Shown here piece after piece: positions 10,295 through 22,278 of a DNA stretch of 54,473 nucleotides (positions within the stretch are counted from its first letter, which is position 1; each line of letters opens with the position of its first letter). This stretch comes from Rhizophagus sp. LPA8_4_AMF. Taxonomy: Eukaryota > Glomeromycota > Glomeromycetes > Glomerales > Glomeraceae. The stretch is from assembly GCA_021464525.1 (NCBI GenBank), contig JADRCO010000103.1:1-54473 (forward strand), in the 5' to 3' direction. The notes under the pieces were generated by a model, which was not told the DNA's origin, did no database searches, and saw only the letters and a program-made list of their open reading frames with translations. The position numbers were made by a program, and so were the translations under genes.

Positions 10295-10457
10295 AGGACG
10301 AGACATTGCGTATATTTACAGGGAGGCGTCTTCAGAGCCTGCAAATACTTTTGGCAGGGGAGATACTTGCTGGAATAGCGATGTGAATCATTCTTACCCT
10401 GAATTAGACAGCACATTTGAAGCAGATGAATATGAAAATTTTAAAAATAAGGCATGA
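10295..10457 (+). pseudogene. TLDc C-terminal relic
   Basis: An open frame reads ASSEPANTFGRGDTCWNSDV followed by NHSYPELDSTFEADEYENFK and a TGA at 10455-10457. This aligns with the TLDc end of T2/T3 (GDTWFSDVNHCYPNVDIP, FKADDHEVFQV). No BTB, BACK or TLDc core is found upstream, so only the C-terminal 50 residues survive. Confidence 0.65.
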
Positions 10458-10914
10458 TATAAATCGTTTAAAGAATCAATCACCAATTCTTAAAATTTGA
10501 AATAAATAACGATAATAAATAAATATAAATATTGTAATTACAATAACACAAGATATAATTTCTTCAAAATCTTTCAGAGTTAATTGGTATGATTCTTAAT
10601 TCGAATTGATTTAAAATTTTTTAAACACGTCTTCTATATTCGTTTTATTTGAGAATATTGTAGAATCATTGCGCTAGTTGGACCTTTTACTTGAAAAAAT
10701 TAAAACTGTTCTAAAACAAAATCTATTGTATCATGACCAACTTTTTTAATGCGCATTTTATTTAAATTTACCGATAATTATCTTAATACGGCGTTAATAT
10801 AAGAATAATTGTAATAGGACATTAAAAAAAATTTCAGAATCAAAACATCTATCTTTTTTTCTTTTTACAATTAAATTAAAATAATTGAACAATTATAATC
10901 ATTAAATAAAATAA

Positions 10915-13900
10915 TTAAATAACTTCTATCAATTTCTGAGATCTATTAGATTTCTTATTTTCATAAAAATACATAAAAAAGAAATAAAGTTTTCCAAAAA
11001 AACTAATACATAATGTGATAGAACTTGAAATAAGTGTGAGAGTGGGTATAATTGTATAAAAAATGTTACCTTCCTTATAATAGATCTATAATAAAAAGGA
11101 ATATTAATTCATGTTTAAATGTTTAAACAATTTTATATATATATATATATACACATATATATTTTAAATAACAATAATAATATAAATTTTTTACCTGAAT
11201 AATAAATTGTGGAATATCTTCCAAAAAAATATTAATACAACCAGCCCAAAATACTAATCTTGATATTCTACTTGATAATGAAGGAGCAGAAAAAGCGTTA
11301 AATCCAGCAATTTTAGATGATAATATATGAAGAGCTTCAACATCTGCACTTGATAATATTGTAAACATTGATATAGTAAAACCATGTTTTTTACACCAAT
11401 TATTAAAGTCTTCATTATGAATCATTTCTTGAATTAATGAATAAGTAGTCATCATCGTATTAAATACGATTGGAATTATAACCGATAAAAGACTAAAATA
11501 AATAATAAATAGTTTTTTGTTATAAACGACTCAGCAACAACAACAATGATGATGATGATGATGAATTACCTGAAAACAAACAAATGAGGCATTTTAGGTA
11601 TTTCATTTGTACTTTTTGCACTCATGATAATAAACGTAATATCTAGGACTAAATCAACTAGAATAATTACGATTTTTATGATCGAAAAATTATTACCCTA
11701 ATAAAATCGTTGATAAGGATGTAAATTTATTGTGTAAAAAAAAACAGATAAAAAATATATTTAAAATCATACAGAATAGATAATTTTTAATTACCTCACG
11801 ATATTTATAATTTGCAAAAACTAACATACAACCCACAATTACGATTAAAAGTCCCAGAGCGATCAAATGATATTCATACGCCATCCAAAAATCAGCTATT
11901 AAATGAAATATTGCAAGTGATTAAATATCATTACAAATAATAAAAATACAGTAAATATAACTGATATTAAAAATATACTTACGTAGCGGGCTAGCACCAT
12001 AACTAGTATCAAAAAATCTTGTAATATTACCATTTGATAACAGATTATATTTCTTTTTTTTAATTAATTCATCTAAATCATTTAATACGGATTCTGTACT
12101 TCTCTCATCACCGTTATTTGTAAAAATTGGTTTAATGGTAGCAGAAATTAATATATTATTATCTTTATATTCATCTTGAATTTTTTCTTGTATTTCTAAT
12201 CTTTTTGGATCAATTGGTATTGCTTGAACCAATTCATGTTTGAGTGTTTGAATAAGAAGCTTACGATCTTCTATTGAACCAATTTTTTTATAGTATTTTT
12301 CGTTAAGTTTTAAGCGAGAAGTAATTGAAACTTGATCTACAAAATGTAATGTACAGTATTAAATAAAATATTTCATGGACTTTTCATGAACAAAAAAAAA
12401 AAAAAAAAAAATTTAAATACCTGCTGGTTTATCTGGAGTTTCTAAAGCTAGAAAAAAAAAGACAAAAAAAATTAGATAAAATTAGATAATTGGAATTAAT
12501 AATATTCGAGCGACATATATATATAATTTACATGTGTAAAAAGTCCAAATTCTTTCTGAAATTCCTAATAAAGGTTCTTCATTAGATTGAAGTTTAACAA
12601 AGTCATCATCCACTTTAATTCCATATTTGACATTGGTCTGATGCAATGCACTGACGAATATTCTTATTGAAACTGCCGTATTATTAAATAATCGACAATG
12701 ATCAGATCTACCGGAAACTCTTTGTCTTAAAATAACATCATCATTTAAATACTGATATAATGTGATATTTCCGTAAAATAGCAAAATTGGTTTATTATAA
12801 TTTATAATAAAATCAATTTGCTTTCTAGATGTACTTGATATTTTAATAGTTTCGTTTATTTTTGGATATGTGCCATTAATGCTGGGATTTTGATAAATGA
12901 AACGAGAATCTAATAATAAAAAAGAATTAATAATTTAGAAATTATAATTAAAATAATTGAATTAAATTATACTGTACCATAATCATTAATTAAATTCAAT
13001 GAATAATAATTTATATTCCACGTCTGATCATCGCTACAATTAAAAAACCATATATATAATTGTTTTTGCATAACGAATGATTTAAGTTTATAATGTTCTA
13101 CGTTATCATAAAAAGGTAAATGTAATTTATTTTTAATATTATTATTGTTATCAAGAACAACTATTGATTTATCATTTTTCTTTGAGTATTGTCCTATATA
13201 TCCACCGTAAAATAATGGCGTAGCAATGAAATCTTTATCGCCAATATTAAGGTTGATATTAATTAAAGTTACCGCGCCATTTGATAAAAAATGGATTCGA
13301 AAAGTATTGTAACTTCCAGATTTCAAAAATTTGTCTGATCCTACTTTATTAAAAGTTTCTATGAAATCATATGTATAACCTGATCCATCAAAAAAGCTTA
13401 CACAACCTATTTATATTATATTAAAAAAAGATTTTAGTATAAAAATATTATGAACATCGGTCAAAGAGTCATTAGGAATACTACGGCAACCAATAGGAAT
13501 TAATGCCATTAATTTCGACATTATGAATTTATGATATTAGCAAAATTAGTAATTGATTATTGCGCCTTATAAAAATATCGGCGGCTTATTAAAAACCGTA
13601 TATTCCTTAATCAATTGAACGATAATATTATTTGACATTACCTCCTCTAAGAAATCCTAATGATAACAGCTCACTTTTTTCCGAATTTGACGAATGAAGT
13701 AAAAATTGTTGGTGTGGTAATATATCATTAAAATATATAACGTAAATTTCATCAATTGAATTTCTATTCCTAAATTCTTTGTTATGAATTAATTTAGTTC
13801 TCATAAAAATTATAGCAGCGTAACCTCCTTCAACCAGTGAAAAAGGATCAAAACTAAAAATATAATAAAAAGTAAATGATAAATACTTTAAAATTTTTTT

Positions 13901-14778
13901 TATAATCAAATTAACAAATTTTTACTTACAAATTGCATATAATAGTTTTGTTATTAGGCGCATTATATATTTTATTTTCTTTCTTTAGTGATGCATTATT
14001 TCTAAATAATTATTGGATTTAGTATTGAAATAATTTTTTTTAGTATATATATAAAATATATGTATTTTTATGCTACTATGAATTAAAGTATATATATACA
14101 GCCAGTAAAAATCACCACAGTAATAAATAAACAGAAGCGTTAAAGCAAATACGTACTGGTCGATAGTAAATTTATTCCATACTAATGTTTTATTGTTTGT
14201 TAATTCCATTATGGAAAAATCTTGTTTTGAATTATGAGGAACGGTGATCTTATATTCATCCAATTCAAGTATTCTAAAAAAGAAATTTATTAATGAAGTT
14301 TTCTTAGTATATTTTAAAGCACGTATTATTCCTGACAATACCTGTCTATTTTTTTGTCCCATGACACAATCATTTGTTTTTTTCGTTTTGACTTATCAAC
14401 CGATTCTATAAGAACATATCCTTCTATTAATGCTTTTGGACTTAAAGAACACGCATCTGAATCTTTACTTTTTTTACATTTAGGAATGAAATCAGGCAGA
14501 AAACTACAATCAATTTCAATCGGATGAATTGTTTCATTATTAAAAATAATTCGCAAATGAATAGTTGTATCGTATATTATTTTATTAGTACTTTTTTGAG
14601 TAAAAAGTAAAATAATTGTTCCATCATTATATGTGTCTGAACCGTCTAAATGAAGGTTGGGTAAATTTTCATGATTATTTATAGATTTTAATGCAATCGG
14701 AGGTTCTGATGCGAATATAGGGAGTAATGATAGTGATATTATTATAAGAAGCCATAATGTTCTATTGAGAATAACCAT
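10915..14778 (-). CDS. Twelve-exon receptor-like multi-pass membrane protein
   Basis: Exons in coding order: 14778-14342, 14273-14157, 14001-13930, 13853-13642, 13406-12978, 12909-12532, 12447-12421, 12336-11983, 11895-11795, 11697-11570, 11492-11195 and 11085-10915. All phases agree (2724 nt, 907 residues) with GT..AG borders throughout. A signal peptide (MVILNRTLWLLIIISLSLL) is followed by a long ectodomain with Asn-glycosylation sites and Cys residues. The stretch VSITSRLKLNEKYYKKIG...LEIQEKIQDEY looks like a membrane-proximal SEA-like fold. The first membrane helix is YHLIALGLLIVIVGCMLVFA. Three or more helices follow, with a LEDIPQFIIQIYYKEG motif before the last ones, and the protein ends KKSNRSQKLIEVI. 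The motif recalls the (L/E)(D)xPQxxxQ motif of XK-type membrane proteins, but I do not assign that family. Probably a plasma-membrane receptor; ligand unknown. The start is supported by the signal peptide. Confidence 0.75.
11136..11162. repeat. AT microsatellite in an intron
   Basis: TA/ACATATA dinucleotide tract within the last intron (11086-11194) of the receptor-like gene. Confidence 0.6.
11529..11563. repeat. CAA/GAT trinucleotide repeat in an intron
   Basis: (CAA)n is followed directly by (TGA)n/(GAT)n inside the intron between exons 10 and 11 of the receptor-like gene. A simple-sequence tract, possibly length-polymorphic. Confidence 0.6.
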
Positions 14779-15414
14779 TTTTTAAAGAAAGAATATATTT
14801 TTTTTCTATTTATAAATGAAAGTGTAATTTTTTTTTTTTTTTATTTAAAAAACGAAAGAGGAATAATTTTTATTTTTTTCTAAAAAAAAAAAAAAGAAGA
14901 TTTATACATCCAAAAGAAAATCACGATGCTCATTATTTTAACATATTTGGAAACAAGGAATTTCTTTTTTTATAAAGATTCGACATTACAAAAATAACTT
15001 ATAACGTTGTTTTACACTCTTAACTTAGAAAATGTAACCAAATTTAACATGTTTGTGCATATTATTAATATTATCTTGTTAACCATTGAAAACATCGAAA
15101 TTAGTTATAACCATATTAAAATGTATCAGATATTGTACCCATGATAAATCTGGTAACTACGGATTAACTAGTTATTCGGTAATTAACCTCCGAAAATCGC
15201 AAGGGTTTATTTATTTTTGGCACTGCATTCTTGTTTTTCAATGATCAACATATTCATTAAAATTAACAAAGACTCAAGTTTCACGGTGTAATTATATAAA
15301 TGAATTAATTTATAATTAATTGTGCATTTTTTTAATTTTGTACATTTACAAAATCTTGTACTTTCTAAGAATTATAAAATACTACAAAAGTAAGCGACCC
15401 TAAAAGTTCATTGT
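14779..15414. other. Upstream region of the receptor-like gene
   Basis: T- and A-runs (14828-14842, 14881-14895) and AT-rich DNA. No exon or repeat recognised; contains the promoter of the minus-strand gene by position. Confidence 0.35.
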
Positions 15415-16735
15415 ATTCCGCTCATAAAATGGCGCATAAGCCATGCCATACCACAACCAATAGATCCAATCGTAGTACCGCAGCTAAAAGAAAAGAAAGT
15501 ATTATTTTAGTCTACGATACGATGTTATCAACCCATTTTTTTTTTTGTTGAATATATTCCATTTACTATATTCTCGTTCAAACTAATATTCACTAAAGTC
15601 ATTAAAAAAAAAAGTGACAAGAAATTTTTTAAAATATATATTTACAAAATATCCATATGAATTATGAAACAAAAATTTTTTACCACATAAAACAAGTTCC
15701 ACATTTTTTTTTTTTAAAAAAAAAACACCCCGACTGTGTCAACCGGTCAACCGATAAATTTAGCTTTCACCTAAATTTATGTAGTGATTTATTTATTGGT
15801 ATTTACAAGGGGTAATTACAGTATAATATGTAATACCGTATTTATAATATTTATATTTATATTAAAATCATCTTTCTCCATTCTTTCTACGTTAACAAAT
15901 AAATGAAACCGAAAACAGTTAACAAAGATGTATAAATATACGGAAAAAGGATACGTAAATCATCAGAATTTTTCGTCTACATTACTTTGATACACCCGAT
16001 GTTTTTGCATTTTACAGTACAGCACAGAATATATTGTAATAATTGTTTTTTGTTTTGCTAACATATCAGATATGCAATCGATCCGTATATATAGTTTTTT
16101 TCTTTTTTTTCGGGATATCCGATAGAAAATTTTATTGGTTAATTCAAAATTAATATTCGGATAAATATTCGGATGAAATTTTTTTTTTTTCTAACTGTTT
16201 AAAAATTATCATCTATTAAAATTAGATTTCTCATGATAAAGAATTGGGAACATGTTGGATAATTGTTTTTATGTCTGATAATTTGACTTGATCAGGTGGC
16301 CAAAGGCCACCTGATAACTCAGTTATCATCCACAACATAACCAATAACAATTACTTACTTTTATGCATCATCCAATGTCACCTGACTGTAAAAAAACTAG
16401 TTGCTTATTTAACTCGAATAAGAAAACATCCGTAGCTAGATTATTAGACAAACCATAAGTCTACACGTTGATCTTCAAAATATTTATATAAACTCACTTC
16501 CTCCAAAAAGTCTACAATATAACGAATCATATTACCACTTTTACGAATTACGATCAAGGATAATCTCTCAAAGGTAATTATATAGAGATACCTTAGATGC
16601 AAGAAATAAAGTTTTCTTCTGAAGCACACGTTATTTACTAACTAAAACATTTTTTTTTATTACCTAGTTTCAACGTTTGTACCTTTGGGATTTATTTTAT
16701 TTTCAACTGCGAACATGTTATTCTTGAAATTTTCC
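15415..16735 (-). other. Candidate exons of a small minus-strand gene
   Basis: Two exon-like pieces. The first starts with ATG near 16730 (MENFKNNMFAVENKINPKGT...VET) and ends at a GTAATA donor near 16668. The second follows a TTTTAG acceptor near 15487 and reads CGTTIGSIGCGMAWLMRHFM, then SGIQ and a stop near 15417. The phases would allow joining, giving about 49 residues with one hydrophobic Gly-rich segment. The intervening ~1.2 kb would be much longer than other introns here, so they may belong to different genes or lack a middle exon. Function not recognised. Confidence 0.2.
16291..16327. repeat. Two adjacent perfect palindromes
   Basis: ATCAGGTGGCC (16291-16301) pairs with GGCCACCTGAT (16305-16315) around a 3-base loop. 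It overlaps by three bases GATAACT (16313-16319) pairing with AGTTATC (16321-16327) around one base. Could be the tip of a folded element or a protein-binding site; function unknown. Confidence 0.7.
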
Positions 16736-16980
16736 ATGGTTGAAACTGGGCAATTTACATAAATTCTATGATAATTGTTGAGGAACTAAAGGGAAATGTA
16801 CATTAAGCTTTTCTGGAGGAAGGTTAGCTTTAACGCTTCTATTATATAATCGAATTGGTATGGTTCTTAAACAATACTAATACCATTTGTCTCTCCCATG
16901 TTGTTCTTGAAATTTCTTTGTCCTTGTGATACGTTGAAACTACTAGTCAACTTGTAAATTTCATAATAATTGAGGGAAGC
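16714..16980. repeat. Diverged direct duplication of ~75 bp
   Basis: About 16716-16790 (CATGTTATTCTTGAAATTTT ... GTTGAAACT ... ATGATAATTG) recurs at about 16897-16975 (CATGTTGTTCTTGAAATTTC ... GTTGAAACT ... ATAATAATTG). The first copy overlaps the candidate first exon of a small gene. Confidence 0.5.
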
Positions 16981-18293
16981 ATAATTTTATAATATATTGA
17001 TTAATATTTTGTTTATCCGAATTTTAATATTTATCAGACGCACAATCAGGGCATGGAACTAATAATACTTTTCAATATCATTTGAAAATTTAATTTTCAT
17101 AGTTCCATCCATCCCTATTAATAAGAATACCGTTCTGTAAATATGAAATATGCTAATGGTATGAATATTTTTGCAATGATATCACTTTTTCATTTATTTT
17201 TATTTTTTTTTTTTAAAAAAAAAAAAAACTTATTTACAGTATTACATAATTAAAATATTGTAAAAAATTAAAAAATTTCACATTACATGCTTTGAACACT
17301 TTCATGTAATTTAGGGAATAAAGATTAAGTAAATCACAGGGATGCAAAAAAAAAAACATTACAAAAACTATGATAAAAATAAAAGGGAAGACCAGTGATC
17401 GTACTATTATTAGATATTAGTCAGAACTCGATATAACGCCCACGTTAACCGATTTTTTATTACTTAACATTTAAGTTAAGTACCGTAATTTATAAATTTA
17501 TTGTTGCTACACTTTTGGAAGTACATTTAGAATCACGTTAATATGATCACATAATTGAATCTGAACTAAAATTAGTTAAGTCACTATCGATAATAGGTAT
17601 GAACAATATATAATATAAATTTAATTCATTTAGACCAATGGTAACGTTAATGACGTTTATTGGTCAACAACAATACAATATTAATTACTTGTTTCTATTG
17701 ATTTGATGAATGAAAAAGAAATTACTACGGGCTATCAAATTTTTTTTTTTTTTGCCGTATAACTAGTAACGAGTGTTATAAAGTAAATATTAAAAAGATT
17801 ACTTCATACGTTTTATTCCACTTTATCATTTATCAATTATCGCTGAACCAAGAGACAATGCAAAAAAAGTCAGAAATAAAACCTTGAGCGGGTAATTAAT
17901 TAATTTTATATTATGATCTTTTCCATCAAATTTTATAAAATTATTCTACGCTTAATAATTCACATATTACTCCGTCATATGTTGATTTTGGCAAAATTGA
18001 CGTAAATCATTTTACGTAAATATGTCATAATTAATTTGGTGGTTTTACGCCAATCCTATCGATACACCATTCGACTCTTTTCCAATGAGATGAGTTCAAC
18101 AAACTAGCTAAAGGATTATTGGATAATGAATGAAAAGATTACTATTTTTACAATATTTGTGTAACATCGTAATACTTACGTAATTAAAAAGAATAATATA
18201 TTTTTTTTTTCGTAAATAGATATTAAGTAATTGAAAAAAAAATATATTAAATTTCATAATAAAAAAATTTTAATAATATATTTTTACGTACTA
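16981..18293. other. Gene-poor intergenic region upstream of T5
   Basis: No exon recognised. Contains a long T-run joined to an A-run (about 17204-17228) and a small imperfect palindrome GACCAAT...ATTGGTC (about 17633-17666). Otherwise featureless AT-rich DNA. Confidence 0.4.
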
Positions 18294-18310
18294 ATTACAT
18301 GTGAAATGGT
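18294..18310 (+). promoter_or_regulatory. CATGTGA motif upstream of T5
   Basis: TTACATGTGAAATGGTG about 70 bases before the T5 ATG, followed by TAACCTCATATCCTTTTTATG. The latter string is also conserved ahead of the relic exon at 20310 (GAAACCTCATCCTTTTTATG). Confidence 0.45.
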
Positions 18311-18373
18311 GTAACCTCATATCCTTTTTATGCGTCAAGTCGTCAATTAAAAAAATTTTGTTCAGTAAAAAAC

Positions 18374-19827
18374 ATGGCTTTTGAAGAAATTATTAACGAT
18401 TATGAAAAATTACTTGAATCTGGTGAAGAACATAATGTTGTTATTTACGTTGGTGAAAATGAAGATGTAGAAGAAGTACATGCGCATTCAAATATATTAC
18501 TTATCAGATCTCAATATTTTCGTACCGCGCTTTCTAACGAATCAGCAAAGAAAAAGGATGGAAAATATACTTTTAAAAAGCCCAATATTTCTCCTAAATT
18601 TTTTAAAATTATTTTAAGGTAATCTTATAAATAAATTATACTGTATGAATGTTATATGAAAATAAACATTATCCAATAATTTTTTGTAGATTTATTTATT
18701 GTGGAAAGATTGATTTAACGGGACTAGAAGGACCAGATGTTCTAAAGCTTTTGATGGCAGCAGATGTATTTAAAATCCAATCATTAAATCATCGTATTCA
18801 GGAATACTTGATTAAACATCAATATGAATTTTTACAAAAAAATCCTACAGAAATTCTTGAATTAGTATATCAACATGAAACCTTTACAGATTTATGGAAT
18901 TTTTATCTTGATAATATTTGTTTAGAACCAGAAATATTATTTAAATCTGATAAATTTCTCAATTTAAAAGCACCTTTATTCGAATTAATTTTAAAACGAG
19001 ATGATTTGTCATTGGATGAAAGTGTTATATGGGATTATTTGATCAAGTGGTGTTTTGCTCAGAATCCTTCTATTCAAGAAGATATTAAGAAATGGAATAA
19101 AGATGAAATCACATCTATGGAAAATACTCTTAATGAATTCATTCCTTCAATTAGATTTTATCATATGTCTTCGGAAGATTTTCTTGATAAAGTATACCCT
19201 TTTAAAGTATTACTGCCTGAAGATTTAATTAATAGCATACTTGCATTTCATATGAAGAAACAAACCGTTGATATGCAACCCCCTAGAAAATTGAAATCTT
19301 CTTATGATTCAATTATAATTGAACCTCAACATTTTGCTATTTTTTCTAGTTGGATTGATAAAAGGAATAATTCTTATTATAATATAAGAAATATTCCTTA
19401 TGATTTCAAACTACTTTATCGTGCTAGTAGGGATGGTGATACAACTGAAGCTTTTCATTCTAAATGTGATAACAAAGGTGCTACTTTAATAGTAGCAAAA
19501 ATAAAAAATTCTGAACAAATAATTGGAGGTTATAATCCATTTTCTTGGGATTCAAATAATAAATATAAGTCTACTTGCGATAGTTTCATATTCTCTTTTA
19601 TATACAAAGATTATCTTCAAAGTGCTAAAGTAGGTTACAGTAATGGTAATTCAAGATCTATTGGTAATTATTTATCATATGGTCCAATATTTGGTAGTGG
19701 TAACGATTTACGTTTTTATAATGGTATATGGTATAGTGATAATATAGGTTCTTATCCTAAAATAGATATACCAAGAAAGTTTAAAACGGATGATTATGAA
19801 GTTTTTCACGTCATTAAAAATGGTTAA
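18374..19827 (+). CDS. BTB-BACK-TLDc domain protein (T5)
   Basis: Exons 18374-18618 and 18690-19827 with a 71-bp intron at the family site (IILR|FIYCGK); about 460 residues. BTB (NVVIYVGENEDVEEVHAHSN), BACK (YLIKWCFAQNPSIQEDIKKW) and TLDc (LLYRASRDGDTTEAFHSKCD, IIGGYNPFSWDSNN) are all complete, ending DDYEVFHVIKNG. The linker lacks the MAPNKQLN string of T1/T2/T7 and instead has FHMKKQTVDMQPPRK, shared with T6. T5 and T6 therefore form their own subgroup. Its TLDc loop (NSRSIGNYLSYGPIFGSGND) is unlike the neighbours. No disabling change. Probable Cullin-3 adaptor with a TLDc effector or sensor module, inferred from the domains. Confidence 0.9.
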
Positions 19828-20309
19828 ATAGCATGCATTTACATTTATATAATTTCAATAATTTAATTAAAAATATTTATTTAGAAGGAGGTGATAATTA
19901 TAAATCTGTCTATCGCTATTGTAATATCGGCGCTCCACAAAAGATCAAGTATTCAATAAATGTCACTATCCTTAATTTGGTTAAGGATTCATTTTACGTT
20001 TATATAATTCTAGATTTTTTTCTTCGGATAATTATACAACATATTCACTTTTGTCTTAAGTAAATAACGCGTAATAATTAACAATCTACACTATAATTAT
20101 TGTGTTACGGTTGGCAAGATCGCAAATTAGCGGCGTAGATCAAAATTTCAATAATGTCAAAATAAATTTAGATCAAGAATTTTTTCTAGATCCTTACATT
20201 ATTCTCTGGCGGACTACCATTTAAAGGATTACGTTAGTTACGTAACAATGTTAAAGCTTTACATGATATTGTCTGAATTGGTGAAACCTCATCCTTTTTA
20301 TGCATATTT
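19828..20309. other. Intergenic, no gene seen
   Basis: The frame at 19833-20063 has no domain and AT-driven composition; not called. No repeats recognised. Confidence 0.35.
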
Positions 20310-20470
20310 TGATTATCTTCAAGAGATTATTATTAATTACGAGAAATTATTTTATTATTTACGTTGGTGAAAATGAAATATGAAGAATTATATGAAATAT
20401 TTATTAGATCACAATATATTCGTACAGCACATTCAACGAATGGGCCAAAAAAAGGGATGATTTATTAAGC
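20310..20470 (+). pseudogene. Relic BTB exon of a TLDc family gene
   Basis: DNA similar to exon 1 of T5/T6: TTTACGTTGGTGAAAATGAA, TTAGATCACAATAT.TTCGTACAGCA and AACGAATGGGCCAAAAAAAG occur in order, with shifts and missing pieces. It is preceded by the T5-like upstream string CCTCATCCTTTTTATGCATA. No second exon follows. Confidence 0.65.
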
Positions 20471-20706
20471 TAGATGTTTAAAATGCGGCCAATCATGTGT
20501 TTAGTTTAAACGTCAATTTTTTAATTGGTGGATTTATTTGGTTAATTCTTAGTGTGCAATTACGACATTACATAAATATTTAGTATAAAGTATTTTTGTA
20601 TTTAATTACATACACATGTATACTCCCTCAATAAATATTACGTATAATTGATACTTTAGACTAATTCTGTCAATTAGTTTCTGTTAAAGTTACGTGTAGC
20701 GGTTTT

Positions 20707-20720
20707 ATCATGTGATCTGT
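20707..20720 (+). promoter_or_regulatory. CATGTGA motif upstream of T6
   Basis: ATCATGTGATCTGT about 80 bases before the T6 ATG; matches the core of the motif before T1-T5. Confidence 0.4.
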
Positions 20721-20796
20721 TCGATACTCTATTTAGTGTAACATCCATATGACAATAAATTAGTTTTTTTTTTAAAAAAAATTTTTTTGGTTAAAC

Positions 20797-22278
20797 ATGT
20801 CTTTTGACTTTTCGCAAGAGCTTTCTATTGATTGTGAAAAATTACTTGAAACTGACAAAGAATATGATATTATTATTCATGCTGGTGAAGATGAAAATGT
20901 AGAAGAATTTCATGCTCTTTCAAATATTTTACGTATTAGATCACAATATTTTCGTACCGCACTATCTAATGAGAAAAAAAATGGAAAATTTATTCTTAAT
21001 ATACCTCACATTTCCCCTCAACTTTTTAAAATTATTTTAAGGTAAAATTATTTTCGTATTCATATAAAAATTGAATATCAAAATTATACTATTAATTATT
21101 AATTATCAATATTATCATTTAGATTTATTTATTGTGGAAAGATTGATTTGAAGGAATTAGAAGGATCTGATCTTCTAAAGCTTTTGATAGCGGTGGATCA
21201 ACTTAAAATTCAATCATTAATTAAATGTATTCAGGAATATTTGATTGAGCATAAACGAGAGTTTTTGCTAGAGAATCTTATAAACATTCTTGATACAATT
21301 TATCAACACGAAAATTTTATAAATTTATGGAATTTTTGTCTCGAGATAATTTGTAAAGAACCTGAAATATTATTTAATTCTGATAGACTTAACAATTTAA
21401 AATCATCTTTATTAGAATCGCTTTTAAAACGTGATGATTTATTATTGGATGAAATTGTTATATGGGAAAATTTGATCAAGTGGAATTTTGCTCAGCATCC
21501 TTCTATTCAGCAAGACGTTAAGAAATGGAATAAAGAAGAAATTGCAATTATGGAGAGCACTTTTAAAAAATTTATTCCCTTAGTTAGATTTTACCATATA
21601 TCTTCAGAGGACTTTCTTGATAAAGTATATCCTTTTAGAATTTTACTACCCGAAGATTTGATTAATAACATACTTGCATTTCATATGAAGAAACAAAATG
21701 TTGATACACAACCACCTAGAAAACCAAAACCAGCTTATGGTTCAATTGTAATTGAACCTCGACATTTTGCTATTTTTTCTAGTTGGATCGAAAAGAAAGA
21801 CAATTCTTATTATAATGTAAAAAACAATCCTTACAATTTCAATTTACTTTATCGTTCTAGTAAAGATGGTGATACGCTTGCAGCATTTCATTCTAAATGT
21901 GATTATAAGGGAGCTACTATAGTTATAGCGAAAATCACAAATTCAGAACAAATAGTTGGAGGGTATAATCCACTTTTTTGGGATTCAAGTAGTACATATA
22001 AGTCTACTAAGGATAGTTTTATATTCTCATTTACAAATAAAGATGACTTTCAAAGTGCAAAAGTAGGTTATAGTAATGGTGTAAATTCTATAGGCGGGTT
22101 TCCGCCTAATGGTCTAATATTTGGTGGTGGAGGAGGTTGTCATTTAGCTTTATATGTTAATGGTTGGTATAGCAATGCAAATGCAAATAATAAAAGTTAT
22201 CCTAAAATTGATATACCAGAACATTTTAGCGTAGATGATTATGAGGTTTTTCAAGTTATTAAAAAACATTCATGTTAA
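20797..22278 (+). CDS. BTB-BACK-TLDc domain protein (T6)
   Basis: Exons 20797-21041 and 21123-22278 with an 81-bp intron at the family site; about 466 residues. BTB (DIIIHAGEDENVEEFHALSN) has Leu in place of the usual His of HAHS. BACK reads NLIKWNFAQHPSIQQDVKKW, where the usual Cys of KWC is Asn. TLDc covers LLYRSSKDGDTLAAFHSKCD, IVGGYNPLFWDSSS and DSFIFSF, and ends DDYEVFQVIKKHSC. The TLDc loop (GYSNGVNSIGGF, LIFGGGGGCHLA, SNANANNKSYPKIDI) is close to T1 rather than to its neighbour T5. No disabling change. Function inferred from the domains. Confidence 0.9.

Noticed and set aside
16444-16629. 61-codon minus-strand frame between the candidate exons of a small gene
   Set aside because: No domain; a possible 27-base exon can be drawn inside it, but splice choices are too free to support it.
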